From positions 46,490,500 through 46,554,499 of the forward strand of contig OU744724.1 of NCBI GenBank assembly GCA_916613615.1: DNA of 64,000 nucleotides, read 5' to 3'. The notes beneath the pieces were generated by a model that did no database searches, had not been told where the DNA came from, and worked only from the letters and a program-made list of their open reading frames with translations. Below are positions 34,533-45,694 of this stretch, piece after piece. Origin of the DNA: Steromphala cineraria (taxonomy: Eukaryota > Mollusca > Gastropoda > Trochida > Trochidae). Both the position numbers and the translations under genes were made by a program. Each line of letters starts with the position of its first letter. The stretch's first letter is position 1.

Positions 34533-36902
34533 ATGTCCGAGGACAAAGACAAAGCTGTAGAAGAAAAGATGGTGACCTTTAATCTTTATAAAGATTAGAA
34601 TAGGCCGCATTTTCTCGCATTTCTTCGCGTTGTGACTTAGAATTTTTCAAAACCGTGCGCACCACGTGTTGCGTAATGGCGGAGAAAAATGACAAACATG
34701 GCGATTTCTCGAAAGTCCTTTTCCGACTAGAGGATAAGTTCTTCTTTCGTATGGATTCCGCTATTGTTTGGCACTTGCTAGTATTTATTTTTGTAATAAA
34801 TAAGCTCCCTTAGACTTTGAGATTTTTTCTTCACCTTCGTGAATTTACTGGGTGTTGTAAATTTCTCTAGGTCGGCAAGACATGTTGTTTACATGTTCTT
34901 TTTATTTCAGGCTTTTGTTATGAGCTTGCTTTGGGAAGCTTTTATACATAACTTATATGCCTTAGAGTAGGATTATTATTATTCTCTCTCTTTTGTTGTC
35001 ATGCACACATGTATCTTTCTATCTACATACGCGCATGCACGGTTGTAACTTTTCTTTGATATGATTGCTTGCAGTCATTCAAGAAATGTGCCAACTGCGG
35101 GAGTCGCATTCCCGAGTCAGATTCCCATGACATATGCATCATCTGCCTCGCCCTTGACGACCACGACGACTCCTCCTGTTCATCGTGCTCGGGCTTCTCG
35201 GTCAGGACGAAGAAGCGTCGTAGCCTGGATCTGGCCTTCTTCAAGAGACTGCATGCTGCGGGAGAGGATGTAAGAAATGCTACCCCCCCCAGTAAACAAA
35301 AGAAGCGTCAGGTAATCTCGCCTCCCATCCCGTCGGGCTCTCAGAGTTCTGACTCGGATGTGGGGGTGAGGATGGTTTCTGCCAGGGACATAAATGCCTC
35401 TCTCACACCTACTGACATTAATGCACTCATTAAGGGGCAAATGAAGGGTTTGTTGGGGGAACTGATGCAGGAGGTCCGTAAGGAAATCCGCGCGTCTCTT
35501 CCCCCTTCACGCCCCGATGCCCGTCGTGGACGTCGTCGGTTCCGGTGCTGGCTCGGGCATGGGCCCGGGCGGTGCACCGGGAACGATCAGTCGAAAGCAC
35601 CGGAAGGCCGGTGCTCCCTCGGCAACCATTACACGACCCACCTCCCCTATGCCTGGTACGTCCGGGTTAGGGGGTACGGTCGGCGACCCCAAGAGTCTTG
35701 TCCCCGGTGCTTCGGCGCAGGGGACGGCGCCTGGGCTTGGGACTCGACCATCTGTTGTGGAACAGGATGGGTCGACTGCGTCGGGGTTTCGTATCCCTCT
35801 CCTGCCTCCCGGTTCGACTGTGGGCGCTCACGACGACAGCGAGTCGGATTCAGACTCGTCGTTGTTGTCGGAGCGTTCGGAGTCGGACATGGAGGTTGAG
35901 AGTGATGCGGGATCGGATGCGGTCGACCTGTCAATCAGCTCTGCTTTGCGGGAGATCCGGGGCAAGATTGCCAAGGCTTTCCCGCAGACCGCTGTTCCCC
36001 AACAGGAGGCCGACTCTTCTGAGTTCCGGCTTCCCGGTGGGGCTTTCGCTTCGCGGAAGTCCCCACAGGTGCGACTCCGCATTATCGATCATGTGAGGGA
36101 CGATAAGATCACTCCTCTCCTTTTGGGTACCCGCAAGCGCTTCGACCTGCCGGAGCTTCACAAGCGGTACCCATTGGGTGAGGAGGGATTATTTGACGTG
36201 CCTTCGTGTGACGAGGATGTGTTGGCCTCCGTCAGCCTGGAGTCTCTTGGACTCCAGGGCCGGTGCGTGCCCCCCTTCCGCGCCGGTGACGCTCTCTTGA
36301 AGCAGCTGTTCAGGACGTTCGAAGGAACGTTCCGGGGCAGCTGTCAACAGATGCGCGTCGCCGTGCACTCGGCCTACCTGGCTTCACTCCAGGCAGAGTC
36401 CTTGGCGGAGGGTAAGGGGAAGAGCTCCCAAGCTCTTCTCCAGAGGCAACTGGCGGACGCGAATGGTTATCTGGCAAGCGACTCTATCCGGAGCTCCGCA
36501 GGCCAGATAATGGGCGCAGTGATGGGGCTGCGCCGGGTGTGGCTAAATTATTCTACCTTGCCACAACCCACCAAAAAACGACTGATGGCTCTCCCGTTTG
36601 AACTCGGTAAAACCTTGTTCCCGGGTGCAACCACAGTCATCAAGGACACCGCGGACCAGCTTTCTCGGATCAAGGACGTAAAGGGCGTCCTTGGTCACGC
36701 TGGCTCCAAGCGGAAGTCCCCCCTGGCTGATCCCCCTTCTGGACCACCGGCCAAGACCTACTCTGAGTGGAACTCTTCCATCCCACGAGGGGTAGGTCGG
36801 GGTCAGCCAGGGAAGCGGGGCAAGAAACAGAAAGGGCAGCACCGCTCCAAGGGGCAGCAGCAGCCTTTTCGGGGGAGAGGGGGCGCCAACAAGGGTCCCT
36901 AA
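34533..36902 (+). pseudogene. DIRS gag-like ORF (split by one frame change)
   Basis: The first part (35069 to about 35510) has a cysteine-rich start, KKCANCGSRIP...CIICL...CSSCSGF, spaced like a zinc-binding module and typical of the gag-like protein of DIRS elements, then KRRSLDLAFFKRL. The second part (35517-36902, another frame) is Ser/Asp/Glu-rich followed by an alpha-helical region (LHKRYPLGEEGLF, LLKQLFRTFEGTFRG) and a basic, Gly-rich C-terminus (RGVGRGQPGKRGKKQKGQHR) likely to bind nucleic acid. The two parts lie one base apart in frame around 35495-35517, close to a run of five C. A short upstream ORF (ATG 34533) ending at AAGATG|GTGACC could be a 5' exon spliced to TTGCAG|TCATTC at 35074/35075. 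It overlaps the pol frame by 136 bp. Confidence 0.7.
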
Positions 36903-39083
36903 CTTTCCCACCGCTTCCGTCTGTGTACCGTCGGGAGGTCTTGGAACCACCGATGGCAGACATTGCCTCGACGAGCCGTCAGGGGGCCTTAGGGCCGCCG
37001 GTTGCGGCAGACAGTGCCTCGGTGAACCGCCAGGGGGCCGGAGTGCCGCCGGTTGCGGGGATCCAATGTCTGGTTCCGAGTCTTCCAGAATGGGAGAAGG
37101 CCACGTCCAATGCCTGGGTCCTGTCCACACTCAGGGACGGACATTTGCCTCTATGGAAGAGTGGGCCACCTTCTTCTACAGGAGTAAGGAGCACTCCGGT
37201 GCCGTCCTCTCCAGAGAAGGCGGAAGTTCTTCGAGCCGAGGTCGTAGCTTTGCTAGACAAGGCAGCTATCGAAGTAGTCCCGAAGGGACAGGAAGGAGTC
37301 GGGTATTACTCGACCTACTTCCTGGTCACCAAAAAGGACGGAGGCTTCCGGCCCATCCTGAATCTGAAGCATCTCAACAAAATGTTGCAAGTGCCTTCCT
37401 TCAAGATGGAGATCTTGAGGTCAGTAATAGCGGCCGTAGAGACAGGGGATTGGCTTTCGTCAATCGATCTCAAGGACGCTTATCTTCACGTTCCCATGCA
37501 CCCCCAGTTCAAGAAGTACCTTCGCTTTGCCTTCGACGGGGTGTGCTATCAGTTTCGTGTGCTCCCCTTCGGCATCTCGACGGCGCCAAGGGTGTTTACC
37601 AAACTGATGCTGATTCCGGCACAGGTTGCCAGATCGCAGGGCAGGTGCTGTCACCCGTACCTGGACGACTGGTTAATCAGGGCTTTGTCCCAGCCGTGGA
37701 ATCAGGAGGCCACCCAGAGCATTTTGAACATTCTGTTGCGCTTGGGTTGGATAGTGAATTTGAAGAAGTCAGACCTCGAACCCTCCCAGGACCTTGTTTT
37801 CCTGGGGGCCCGGTTCCAGACGGCGACGGGGCTAGTGTCCCTAGCGCCAGACCGGGTGGTCAAGGTCTCTCAGACCGCAGGTCGTTTCCTACAGAGTCCC
37901 GCGCATCCCGCACGCATGTGGCTTCGGCTGCTGGGAAACATGGCGGCGACAGTGGATGTTGTCTGGCGAGCTCGCCTGCGCATGAGACCGGTTCAACAGG
38001 CGTTAGCCCAGCTGTGGTCACACGCAGGCAGCCTGGAACAGTCAGTAGCTGTCCCCGAGTGGCTGTTGGGCCATCTCGAGTGGTGGACAGAGGAGGACAA
38101 TTTGAACAGAGGTATTCCCTTGGACAATCCTCAGACGACAGTCACGGTTCAGACGGACGCTTCCCTCTCAGGCTGGGGGGGGAGTCCTCGGAGACCACTC
38201 AGCTTCGGGCCTGTGGTCTCTGGACGAGTCCAAGAGGCACATCAACGTGCTGGAGTTACGTGCTGTCAGGAGAGTCTTCAGTCAGTTCCTCCAGTTGCTG
38301 ACAGGCCAAGTGGTTCGTCTAGAAATGGACAACCAGACGGCCTTGACCTACATCCTCAAGCAGGGCGGAACGGTATCCCCAGCGCTCCTTCAGGAGGCGT
38401 GGGAGTTCCTGCTCTGGTGCGATCGGTACAACATTCAGGTCATTCCAGTGTACCTTCCGGGGGTGGACAATGTCCGGGCGGACGCCTTGTCGCGTCGAAT
38501 CCTGGCACCTCACGAATGGCTGCTCCACCGGGGGACATTCGAGGTTATCTCCCAGTTGTACGGGTCATTCCAGGTGGATCTGTTTGCGTCCGGGAGGACA
38601 CACCAGACACCTGTCTTCTGCTCCAGAATTCCAGACCCTCACGCTCTGGCGGCCGACGCCTTCGCGATCGACTGGACCGGCAAGGTTCTGTGGGCATTCC
38701 CACCAGTTCCCTTGATTCCCAAAGTTCTGTCGCAGTTTGCCGACCAGCCTGCACAGTTACTGGTGCTGCTAGCGCCGCTTTGGATGGCCCAGACGTGGTT
38801 TCCATTGGTCCTCAGGTTTCTTGTACGGCCTCCTGTACTGTTACCCTGTCGACCGGGTCTGCTGACGCAGGAAGGGGCGCCACACCCGAATCCCAACATT
38901 CAGTGGGTGGCTTGGCCTCTGTCAGGAGTCGCCTCCAGGAGAGCGGAATTCCTGCACAAGTTGCAGATACAATTCTGGCTTCGAGGAGGGATTCCACGAA
39001 CGTTCAGTACGAGGATAGATGGGCCTGCTATGCGCGCTGGTGTGCAAATAGAGGGCTACTCGATCCCTTTTCTGCGGGTCTGA
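36767..39083 (+). pseudogene. DIRS reverse transcriptase/RNase H (frame broken by G8 run)
   Basis: The RT begins around residue 130 of the frame starting at 36767 (EVVALLDKAAIEVVP, GYYSTYFLVTKKDGG). The catalytic aspartates are in SSIDLKDAYLHVP (Asp codon 37466) and CHPYLDDWL (from 37658). RNase H starts VQTDASLSGWG (Asp at 38156). At 38175-38182 a run of eight G shifts the frame by one. The conserved continuation (HINVLELRAV, LEMDNQTALTY, DNVRADALSR) is found in the frame of 38247-39083, followed by the DLFASGRTHQTPVFCSRIPD to VAWPLSG block that follows RNase H in DIRS proteins. The earlier frame stays open because the recombinase uses it downstream. The RT half has no other lesion. Confidence 0.85.
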
Positions 39084-39965
39084 TCCCGGTGCTTGAGTTT
39101 TTGCAGTCCAGGCTCGATGACAGCCTGGCTGCCTCGACCGTCCGAGGCTACTCGACGGCTATCTCAGCATTTCACATTCCTGTGGACGGCACCGTTCTTG
39201 GTAGCCATCCCATGGTCCAGCGTTTCCTAGCGGGTGTGGACAGGATCCGTCCGCCTGTGCGGCGGGTCAGCCCGACTTGGGATATTTCTTACGTACTGGA
39301 TTGGTTGTCGGGTCCGTCTTTTCGGGACCTTGATAAAGCCTCTCTTCAGTTGTTGACTTGGAAGGCGGCCTTCTTAGTGGCGGTTACGTCTGGCAGGCGG
39401 GTGGGGGACATCCACGCGATGTCTTCCGATCCCGAGCTGACTGTCTTCCATAAAGACAGAGTCAGCATTAGACTGCCAGACTCATACCGCCCGAAAGTGG
39501 CACATTCTTTTCACGTATCTGCTCCTATCGAGCTTCCGGCCTTGCTCCAACCGGCTACGTCGGGGGCAAGGGCTTCGGCGCCGCCGGACACTGAAGAAAT
39601 ACGTTCAGAGGACAAAAGACCTGCGTAAAGACAATCAGCTTTTTTGCTGTTATGGTAGAGGGAAGGCAGGTGATCCTGCTTCCAAGCAAACTATCTCTAG
39701 GTGGATAGTCTCCACCATCTGTCTGAGTTATGTCAGTAAGGGGCTTCAACCCCCTGAGGGGCTGAAGGCTCACTCGGTTAGGGCGGTAGCGACCTCTAAG
39801 GCCTACGCTGCGTCCCTGCCCATTGAAGAGATCTGTTAGGCCGCTATTTGGAGCCGGCCGAGCACGTTCATCAAGCATTACCAACTTGACATGCACTCCA
39901 GCGAGCGTGCTCGGTTTGGCAAGTCGGTTCTCTCCAGTGGGCAGGGGCGTGTACCCTCTAGCTGA
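38900..39965 (+). pseudogene. DIRS tyrosine recombinase (frameshift and stop)
   Basis: The core-binding region is in the frame of 36767-39628: SRRDSTNVQYEDRWACYARW, AASTVRGYSTAISAFH, then WDISYVLDWLS. The first catalytic Arg is in VTSGRRVGDIHAM (39395-39400). Near 39540 the reading moves by one base, after which LRRRTLKKYVQRTKDLR (about 39567-39620) continues in another frame. H-x-x-R is at 39771-39782 (AHSVRAVATSKAYA) and the nucleophile Tyr at 39879-39881 (FIKHYQLD), with the normal end at 39963-39965. A TAG at 39837-39839 interrupts between the last two motifs. All catalytic residues are thus present but not in one frame. Its reading frame overlaps RNase H, as is usual in DIRS. Confidence 0.85.
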
Positions 39966-40365
39966 TTGAGCTTTCGGTATATGTTTTCTTAGTGCCGTTG
40001 TTTTTAGTGTCGAAGTTAGCGGGTACTTACCGTACTAACCACTAACCACTAACCATTCGCACAGTTATTTCTTGAACCCTGGCAGAAATCATCCTCGGGT
40101 GTTTTTTCTTTGGGGTTAACGTTACCTTTCCGAAAGTCCCCTAGTAGCTTCTTTCAAAAAGAAGGGGGGGGGAGGGACGTTTGATCTAAACTCTTACTTT
40201 TGCCGAGTTTATCGGTGTAAAGCCATTATTACCCAGGGGTAGCCCTCCACGGTCATTGCAGTGGCAAGGTCACGTGACTTGGTGAGTGTGCTTTAATTCC
40301 TTGTGTTTTATTTTAATTATTGCAGACAGAATTCCGCTTCCGAAGATTAGTCTCTGGGAGTCTTC

Positions 40366-40466
40366 TTATGCAGTAAGTACCCCAAGGAGGATACCCTTCT
40401 GAAAAAAGAATCGAACAAACCTGCAGAGGTTTCAGATTCTTTGAAGGGGATCCTCCTTGGGGTACG
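40366..40466. repeat. DIRS internal complementary region (circle-junction copy)
   Basis: 40366-40410 is the reverse complement of the element's left end (GTAAGTACCCCAAGGAGGAT then ACCCTTCTGAAAAAAGAATC). It runs directly into 40411-40465, the reverse complement of the right end (AACCTGCAGAGGTTTCAGAT then GGGATCCTCCTTGGGG). The two ends are thus abutted, exactly as in a circular replication intermediate. The shared bases at the joint are GA. Confidence 0.93.
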
Positions 40467-40501
40467 GCCACCCACCTCCCCTTATTCTGTCTGGCTTTGA
40501 C

Positions 40502-40744
40502 TAGATTGATAAGAGGCAGGTTTAGAGTTATCTGCCCCTGTCGCTAAGGACGCCGCTAGGGCTAGGGCTGGATGCAGGGTGGTAACAACAGATAACAGAA
40601 CACGTTTTTTAACGATGTTTTGGTATTTTTTAATTGTAAAAAATAGTCACAACCTGTCATATAGCAAAAATACAGATTTTATGCAGTAAGTACCCCAAGG
40701 AGGATCCCCTTCAAAGAATCTGAAACCTCTGCAGGTTTGTTCGA
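40502..40744. repeat. DIRS right inverted terminal repeat with outer extension
   Basis: 40502-40706 pairs with the left repeat. 40707-40744 (CCCCTTCAAAGAATCTGAAA onward to TTTGTTCGA) is an extension unique to the right end but copied in the internal complementary region, which fixes the right border near 40744. Confidence 0.92.
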
Positions 40745-41188
40745 ATTTAGGTTTTATTTTGCAAATGAATTATGTTTAGGTATGACAAGGTTTCAAAATT
40801 ACGTTTGGCGAATTTGCGTGCACCACTGGAGCCACATTGTCTGGTTTTCGATCAAAATTCCGACTTTGAATGGCCGTATTTTCGCTTTAATGTACTGATT
40901 GACCTTTAACTTGTTATTTTCAGTAACAGTTAGTGGTTCCCGATGTAATAACATCGATTTCAAAATTTGACATATGTGATCCTATCAACATACTTGTGTC
41001 TCTTAAACAAGCTGGTTGCCATTATATTGAGTTAGAATAAACAGTAAAATCAATTTTGCAGGATTTTCCATTGGCTTGTTGAACAGGTTGCCATTATATT
41101 ATCGTGGTTGCTAGAGCTTATATATCATTTGTTTAAAACAGGTTCTTTTATAGTGACTTGCAAATCATTTTTTTATTTTGTTTTCCAG
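40745..41188. other. Intron sequence before exon 4
   Basis: AT-rich, no repeat or gene seen. It ends with a polypyrimidine tract and acceptor TTTTCCAG (41181-41188). Confidence 0.45.
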
Positions 41189-41265
41189 ACATTAGGCAGA
41201 ACAAGTGAGGCTAAAAGGAGGAAATTTTCTCCGTCAACGAAGGAAATTGGATGCTTGGTTCAAAG
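41189..41265 (+). CDS. MyTH4-FERM myosin-like gene, exon 4 of 6 seen (MyTH4 end)
   Basis: Short 77-bp exon between TTTTCCAG and CAAAG|GTAACA, phase 0 in and phase 2 out. It encodes TLGRTSEAKRRKFSPSTKEI then GCLVQR. The R-T...R-x-F-x-P-S-x-x-E-I pattern closes MyTH4 domains and joins without gap to the preceding LK and the following FERM start. Confidence 0.88.
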
Positions 41266-41382
41266 GTAACATGTCACAAGATTCCTATATGGAAATGGGA
41301 CTTGACACCTTCTCAGTGGTATAGTACTTTTCAACTGTATCACACTTAACACACTCAATGTTATACTGTATTATCATACTTA

Positions 41383-42585
41383 CCGTATATGACCGGGTAT
41401 AAGCCGAGAATTTGACACCAGAAATTAGGGGGTCAGAGAGGGGGGTCGGTCTATACCTGAGTTATATGATGAAGATGAAAAAAATCAAGAGACCAAGCAC
41501 GAGTATCTTCAGCCCAGCGAGTTAGCATGTCGATGTTTACACAGGAAGCAACATGCACAATCAGCGAGGTCATTTCTATATTGAACTTGTAAAATAAAAA
41601 TACTTTTGTTGTGTTGTTGTTTTTAATGAAAATATACAAAGAGAAGTTGAAAAATATATAAAGATATATAAATATGCAACGGGAAGTTGAAAATATATTC
41701 AAGCAACCTTCACGTACTGTTAGATTTTGGCAGATCAATGTGGCTTCACTCGCATCAATGATCGGCAATTGAAACCCGGTTTTTCAAATATTATCAAGAG
41801 TTATCACTTCGAAAGACTTGTTGTCCATTTTAAAGTATTAATAAGACATATTTCCAAACATATCAATCATATCTTATCGAAATTCAATCAAATCTTTGTC
41901 AAAGATACACTTGTGAAAGCATGATGTTTTACATTACTTTGAATTTCAATCTTAATTTCGTGACGACGAATGACTTTCCTTATATAATATTTTGCTCATG
42001 GTTATATTTCTGATCGTTATTCTTCAACTTTTATATACACAAATATTTCAATTAACTACATGTTAATTTAGAAATAATAAAATGTAGAAAACGTGTAAGA
42101 AAATCTGATATATTTACACATTTAATATTGTATCGACAAAATGTTGTCATGAAATTATTACGACCACGTTTTATGTTTCGTAGATCTTTTTTAAACCGAC
42201 TTGCTGATTGGTTGACCTACATGAAAAGGCTTGTAACAATTAAATATCTCATTTCCAGCAAACATTTCATGCACCAAAGGTTGTTGACTGTCGTTCGTTA
42301 ACAATTTGTCGAGAATAATATGTAATATGATTAAAACAAACAACAAACACCGTAAGTGAACACTTATAATTTCTTTTATAGTTTTTTAAAATAATATATG
42401 TCTTAAAATTAACGTCATTTGAGGATTCATGAGCTTTTAGTTTCAATGCAACTGGCATCATATCGACTTACTGTCAGCAAAATAGAGCCGCGAAGTCTGG
42501 GGTCGGTCTATACATGAGATACTAGGTTTTGACTGGAATTTGGGGGGTTGAGAAAGGGGGTCGGCTTATACCCGGTCATATACGG
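41383..42585. mobile_element. pogo/Tigger-like MITE with TA duplication
   Basis: The termini are imperfect inverted repeats of about 90 bp sharing CCGTATATGACCGGGTATAA and GGGGGTCGG. TA lies immediately outside at both ends (41381-41382, 42586-42587), as for Tc1/mariner/pogo elements. No transposase ORF is present. Related ends are at 1059-1112 and 63758 onward. Confidence 0.75.
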
Positions 42586-42764
42586 TAACCACTTCTCAGT
42601 ATGACTGTATTATCACATTTGAATACTTCTAAATATTTAACTTAATTATCATATTAAGCAGTTCTTAATATAATACTGTATTATCACATTTAAAACTTCC
42701 TAATATCATACTTTATTATCACACCTAACCTCTTCTCAAAATCATAATATATTTTTAGTAAAGA

Positions 42765-42950
42765 ACTTGAAAAAAATTGATAAAAACAATAGGTCTTCCA
42801 GACTTTGTCTTGAAGACCTGGTATTTATAAACTTGAAGAAATCGGATAAAAACAATAGGTCTTCTAGACCTTGTCTTGAAGACGTAATAATAATTCGGAT
42901 TAAAACATTAGGTCTCTATATTTTGTCTTGAAGACCATATAAAAAGAATT
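42765..42950. repeat. Three tandem units with AGGTCTTC/GAAGAC palindromes
   Basis: About 63-bp units, each containing AAAACAATAGGTCTTC and TTGTCTTGAAGAC. Within each unit the two motifs can pair as a small stem-loop. Non-coding. Confidence 0.7.
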
Positions 42951-42969
42951 ATCAAACCACCAATGCCAA

Positions 42970-43430
42970 TCATTATTATCCCCCGCCACGAAGTGGAAGG
43001 GGGATATAGGTTTAGGCTCAGTCTGTGCGTCCGTTCGTCTGTGAGTCCATCCATGTGTCCGTCCATCCGAGTTAAATGGGACAGCTTTTATCAGAAACTA
43101 TCAAGATAGGAATACCAAATTTGCTGTGTCTTTAGGGTATCAATACCTTGATGGAGTTCGAAAATCAGAACCGCAAGGTTATTTTTTACAGAGTTATTGC
43201 CCTTTTCCGTGTTTTTGGACTGTTCGAGGGTGTCGTCAAGGGGGATAATTTTTCTCAGAAACTATTAGAATAGAATAACCAAATTTCCAGTGTGTCTTTA
43301 GGGTATCAATATCTTTATGGAGTTCAAAAATGAGGTAAATCAAAGTACTTGTTACAGAGTTAACGCCCATTTAGAAAAATATTTGGAGCTTTAATGAAAA
43401 CTTATTTGGCGGGGGATGTTGATGACCATG
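42970..43430. repeat. Family C-like element
   Basis: Starts with a hairpin TATCCCCCGCCAC-GAA-GTGGAAGGGGGATA (about 42978-43007), then a GTCCGTCC-type simple repeat and two core units (AGGGTATCAATA.CTT.ATGG), and ends near GGCGGGGGATGTTGATGACC. Non-coding. Confidence 0.65.
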
Positions 43431-43629
43431 TCTTCTTGTTGCCCTTGTATTTGTACTCAACCAAGATACTGTTTTCGACAGAAATTTTAAAAGCCTATGA
43501 TACCTGGAAGCTCAGGTACAGCTTTTCCTGCTAATTTCTCTAATGATTTGGCTATATATTGTAACCATTCCTTTACTTTATTAGCGTTATTGTTTGGTGT
43601 GGAAGGAACTATAGGAACTATAATACAGA

Positions 43630-43775
43630 CTCCTGAGTTAGATAAGGAGGATTCTAAATTGTACATTTGGTGACCCTGTGGACCCTACTAAGTGGAGAAC
43701 CACATTTGCCACACCCCAAAGCGAAAATTAATATGATTCCTGTTGAGCTACAGAGCCAATGGTTCTAATTTTTTT
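43630..43775. repeat. Family A element, 3' fragment
   Basis: One decayed monomer (GGTGACCCTGTGGACCCTAC) and the 3' end GAGCTACAGAGCCAATGG. 5'-truncated. Confidence 0.65.
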
Positions 43776-44509
43776 TATACTCTTTATATGTTCAATTTGT
43801 CCGGTCGTAATATCGCATTCCTAACAAAAAATACTGAGTGGGTCACATAGTCGAATAGTTGATACATATAACTGCGACTTTGAATGAAATGTTTAGCGTG
43901 TCTGGAACGATTTTTAGAACAATACAAAGATTGTCTTTATTTAGAGCCTTGTAAAATCTTTATTTACGAACGTGCAATAATTCTTTTACATGGACTCCTA
44001 GATACACTATTCCTCTTTATAGATATATATTAAAAAACTTATGATGCGCCTCATAGTTAGTTTTCCACAGTTATCAAAAGAAAGAAAGTACTTCCAGTTG
44101 ATAAAATACAGAATACTCAACGCTCATACACAATTTTTATATAGAACTGTAGAGAATTCATTCATTTTCATGATTGCAAAGAATCTCAATAATATGCATA
44201 ACGGCGCAAAAGATACAAAGGATAATAACTGCATAAGTATACTTGAAACTTTCGAACGCACCAGATTTTTAGGGGGAAAATATGTCCCCGCATGCACAGT
44301 GGAACCAACAGGCACCTTGGTACCGTTATGCCGGGGGGTGCCAGTGTGCAAGAAATATGCAAGTTCAATTAGCGATAGCCCGAGAGATAGCGCAACTAGA
44401 GCATGTGAGGGATGTCTTTATTCCGTGCACCACTTGCTGCTTCTTTATTTTTGTTCATGCATATACAAATGATACATGTTAATAAGGACAATTCTCTCTT
44501 CTAGTAAGT
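43776..44509. other. Intron with piggyBac-like family fragment
   Basis: CTTTATTTTTGTTCATGCATA then AATAAGGACAATTCTCTCTT (about 44440-44505) matches the 390-bp MITE interior (15368-15425). The 143-codon ORF at 44041-44472 has no motif and is treated as chance. Confidence 0.45.
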
Positions 44510-44656
44510 TATTATGGCTCCCCCCGAAGGGTCGGGAGACATATTGGTTTTAGCTGAGTTCCCGTTGGCGTTGGCGTTGGCGTTCCCATTTCGTTTCCGA
44601 AGCATATTTCTAACTGACCGATCATCACCAAACTTGGTATACTGTCTCTCCATATC
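44510..44656. repeat. Family D element fragment, left part
   Basis: Terminal hairpin-like CTCCCCCCGAAGGGTCGGGAG, followed by CACCAAACTTGGTATACTGT, similar to the family D core. Interrupted by the hAT MITE at 44665; the right part resumes at 45703. Confidence 0.6.
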
Positions 44657-44664
44657 ATGTAGAT

Positions 44665-45694
44665 CAGGGATGCAGATTCAATTTTTTTTCAATCAGACAT
44701 TCCACGTATAAGTCAACGAATAATGATATTTTGTAATAAATTTGGGTGCTTTATCTCACGTAAATACACGATTGAACATGTGGAAATATTTCATAGACTA
44801 AATTTAAGTCTAAAATTATTACTCAGGAATTTACTTATTACTATGATGTTAAGGTATATGAATATGTTTATAATTTAAATAAATAATCAAGTTTCAATAG
44901 TGTCAGTTATTCAGTAAACAAATGCCAGGTGCTTAGAATCTAATATTAACTGGAAAGCAGACGATGTACAGATCTATTTATAGCAACGCATGCAATGCAA
45001 TGCAAAAATAAAACACTGAAAATACATTACATTGAGTAAAATAAAATTACTTTGGCTGTTTTAAATATAATTCTATTAAGTTATGATGCATATCAACTAC
45101 TTGACACACACTGCATAAGTTTTTTTAGCCTGTCAAACTTGCCAACAGATCAGCCTGTTTTCGTTTCCCTATCACTGCAGTAATCCTGCTGTTCCTTTCT
45201 CCTCCCTGCAGTAATGAAAGCTCCCAACACTGTGTTAATGAAGTCTTGCTTGCAAAGTCGATGCATGGAGCTTGTGAAGTTAGTGGAGGGAGGATATAGT
45301 AACAGCATGTAAAATAATGATGTGAAGTTGTTTGATGTCTTTTTAAAAAAAGTTTAGCTTTATTGACTTGTTTTACTCAATGCATGACACTGAGATGATC
45401 CAATAATTAAAGATAACAAGGTAATTATGTCGTTTGAATGGATTAGTTGTTTCATTGATGACCGGTTCGTGTTTTCATTACAATTATCGACCGACACAAG
45501 CGGGGCATTTCATCGGCCTTTATTGATTGCTTGTTAGTCAACTCAGGCTTGTTTATCTGTTTGTTTAGTAATTCTTTGATTATTTTCAATCGGTCAAATG
45601 ACTCCTTGAATGTCCGACAGGTCACTTTTTCAATCGGTCAAACTGGATTCCCAATCGGACATGTCCGGCAAATAGACCGATTTCTGCATCCCTG
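44665..45694. mobile_element. hAT-type MITE with perfect 8-bp target duplication
   Basis: The termini CAGGGATGCAGA / TCTGCATCCCTG are perfect 12-bp inverted repeats, flanked by the identical 8-bp ATGTAGAT at 44657-44664 and 45695-45702. Both features are diagnostic of hAT transposons. The 1030-bp interior is AT-rich and non-coding, with subterminal TCAATCGGTCAAA-type motifs near the right end. Inserted into a family D element. Confidence 0.9.

Larger units (their letters stand above)
34235..40744 (+). mobile_element. Full-length DIRS-type retrotransposon
   Basis: A 6.5-kb element with all hallmarks of the DIRS order: inverted terminal repeats, an internal complementary region, gag-like ORF, RT/RNase H and tyrosine recombinase, with no target duplication and no integrase. 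It is visibly GC-rich against the AT-rich intron, suggesting a relatively recent arrival. DIRS elements are thought to replicate through a circle that the recombinase reinserts. The internal region here indeed joins the two outer ends. It is inserted in the sense orientation in the host intron 33533-41188. Coding lesions (gag near 35500, RNase H at 38175-38182, recombinase near 39540 and a stop at 39837) mean this copy as assembled is probably non-autonomous. Confidence 0.92.

Noticed and set aside
36543..37130. Long ORFs on both strands over the DIRS coding region (also 37066-38301 on +)
   Set aside because: GC-rich sequence yields few stops in all frames; the frames with RT, RNase H and recombinase motifs are the real ones.
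44041..44472. 143-codon + strand ORF
   Set aside because: No recognisable motif, an overlapping ORF lies on the other strand, and its end lies in a known repeat fragment.
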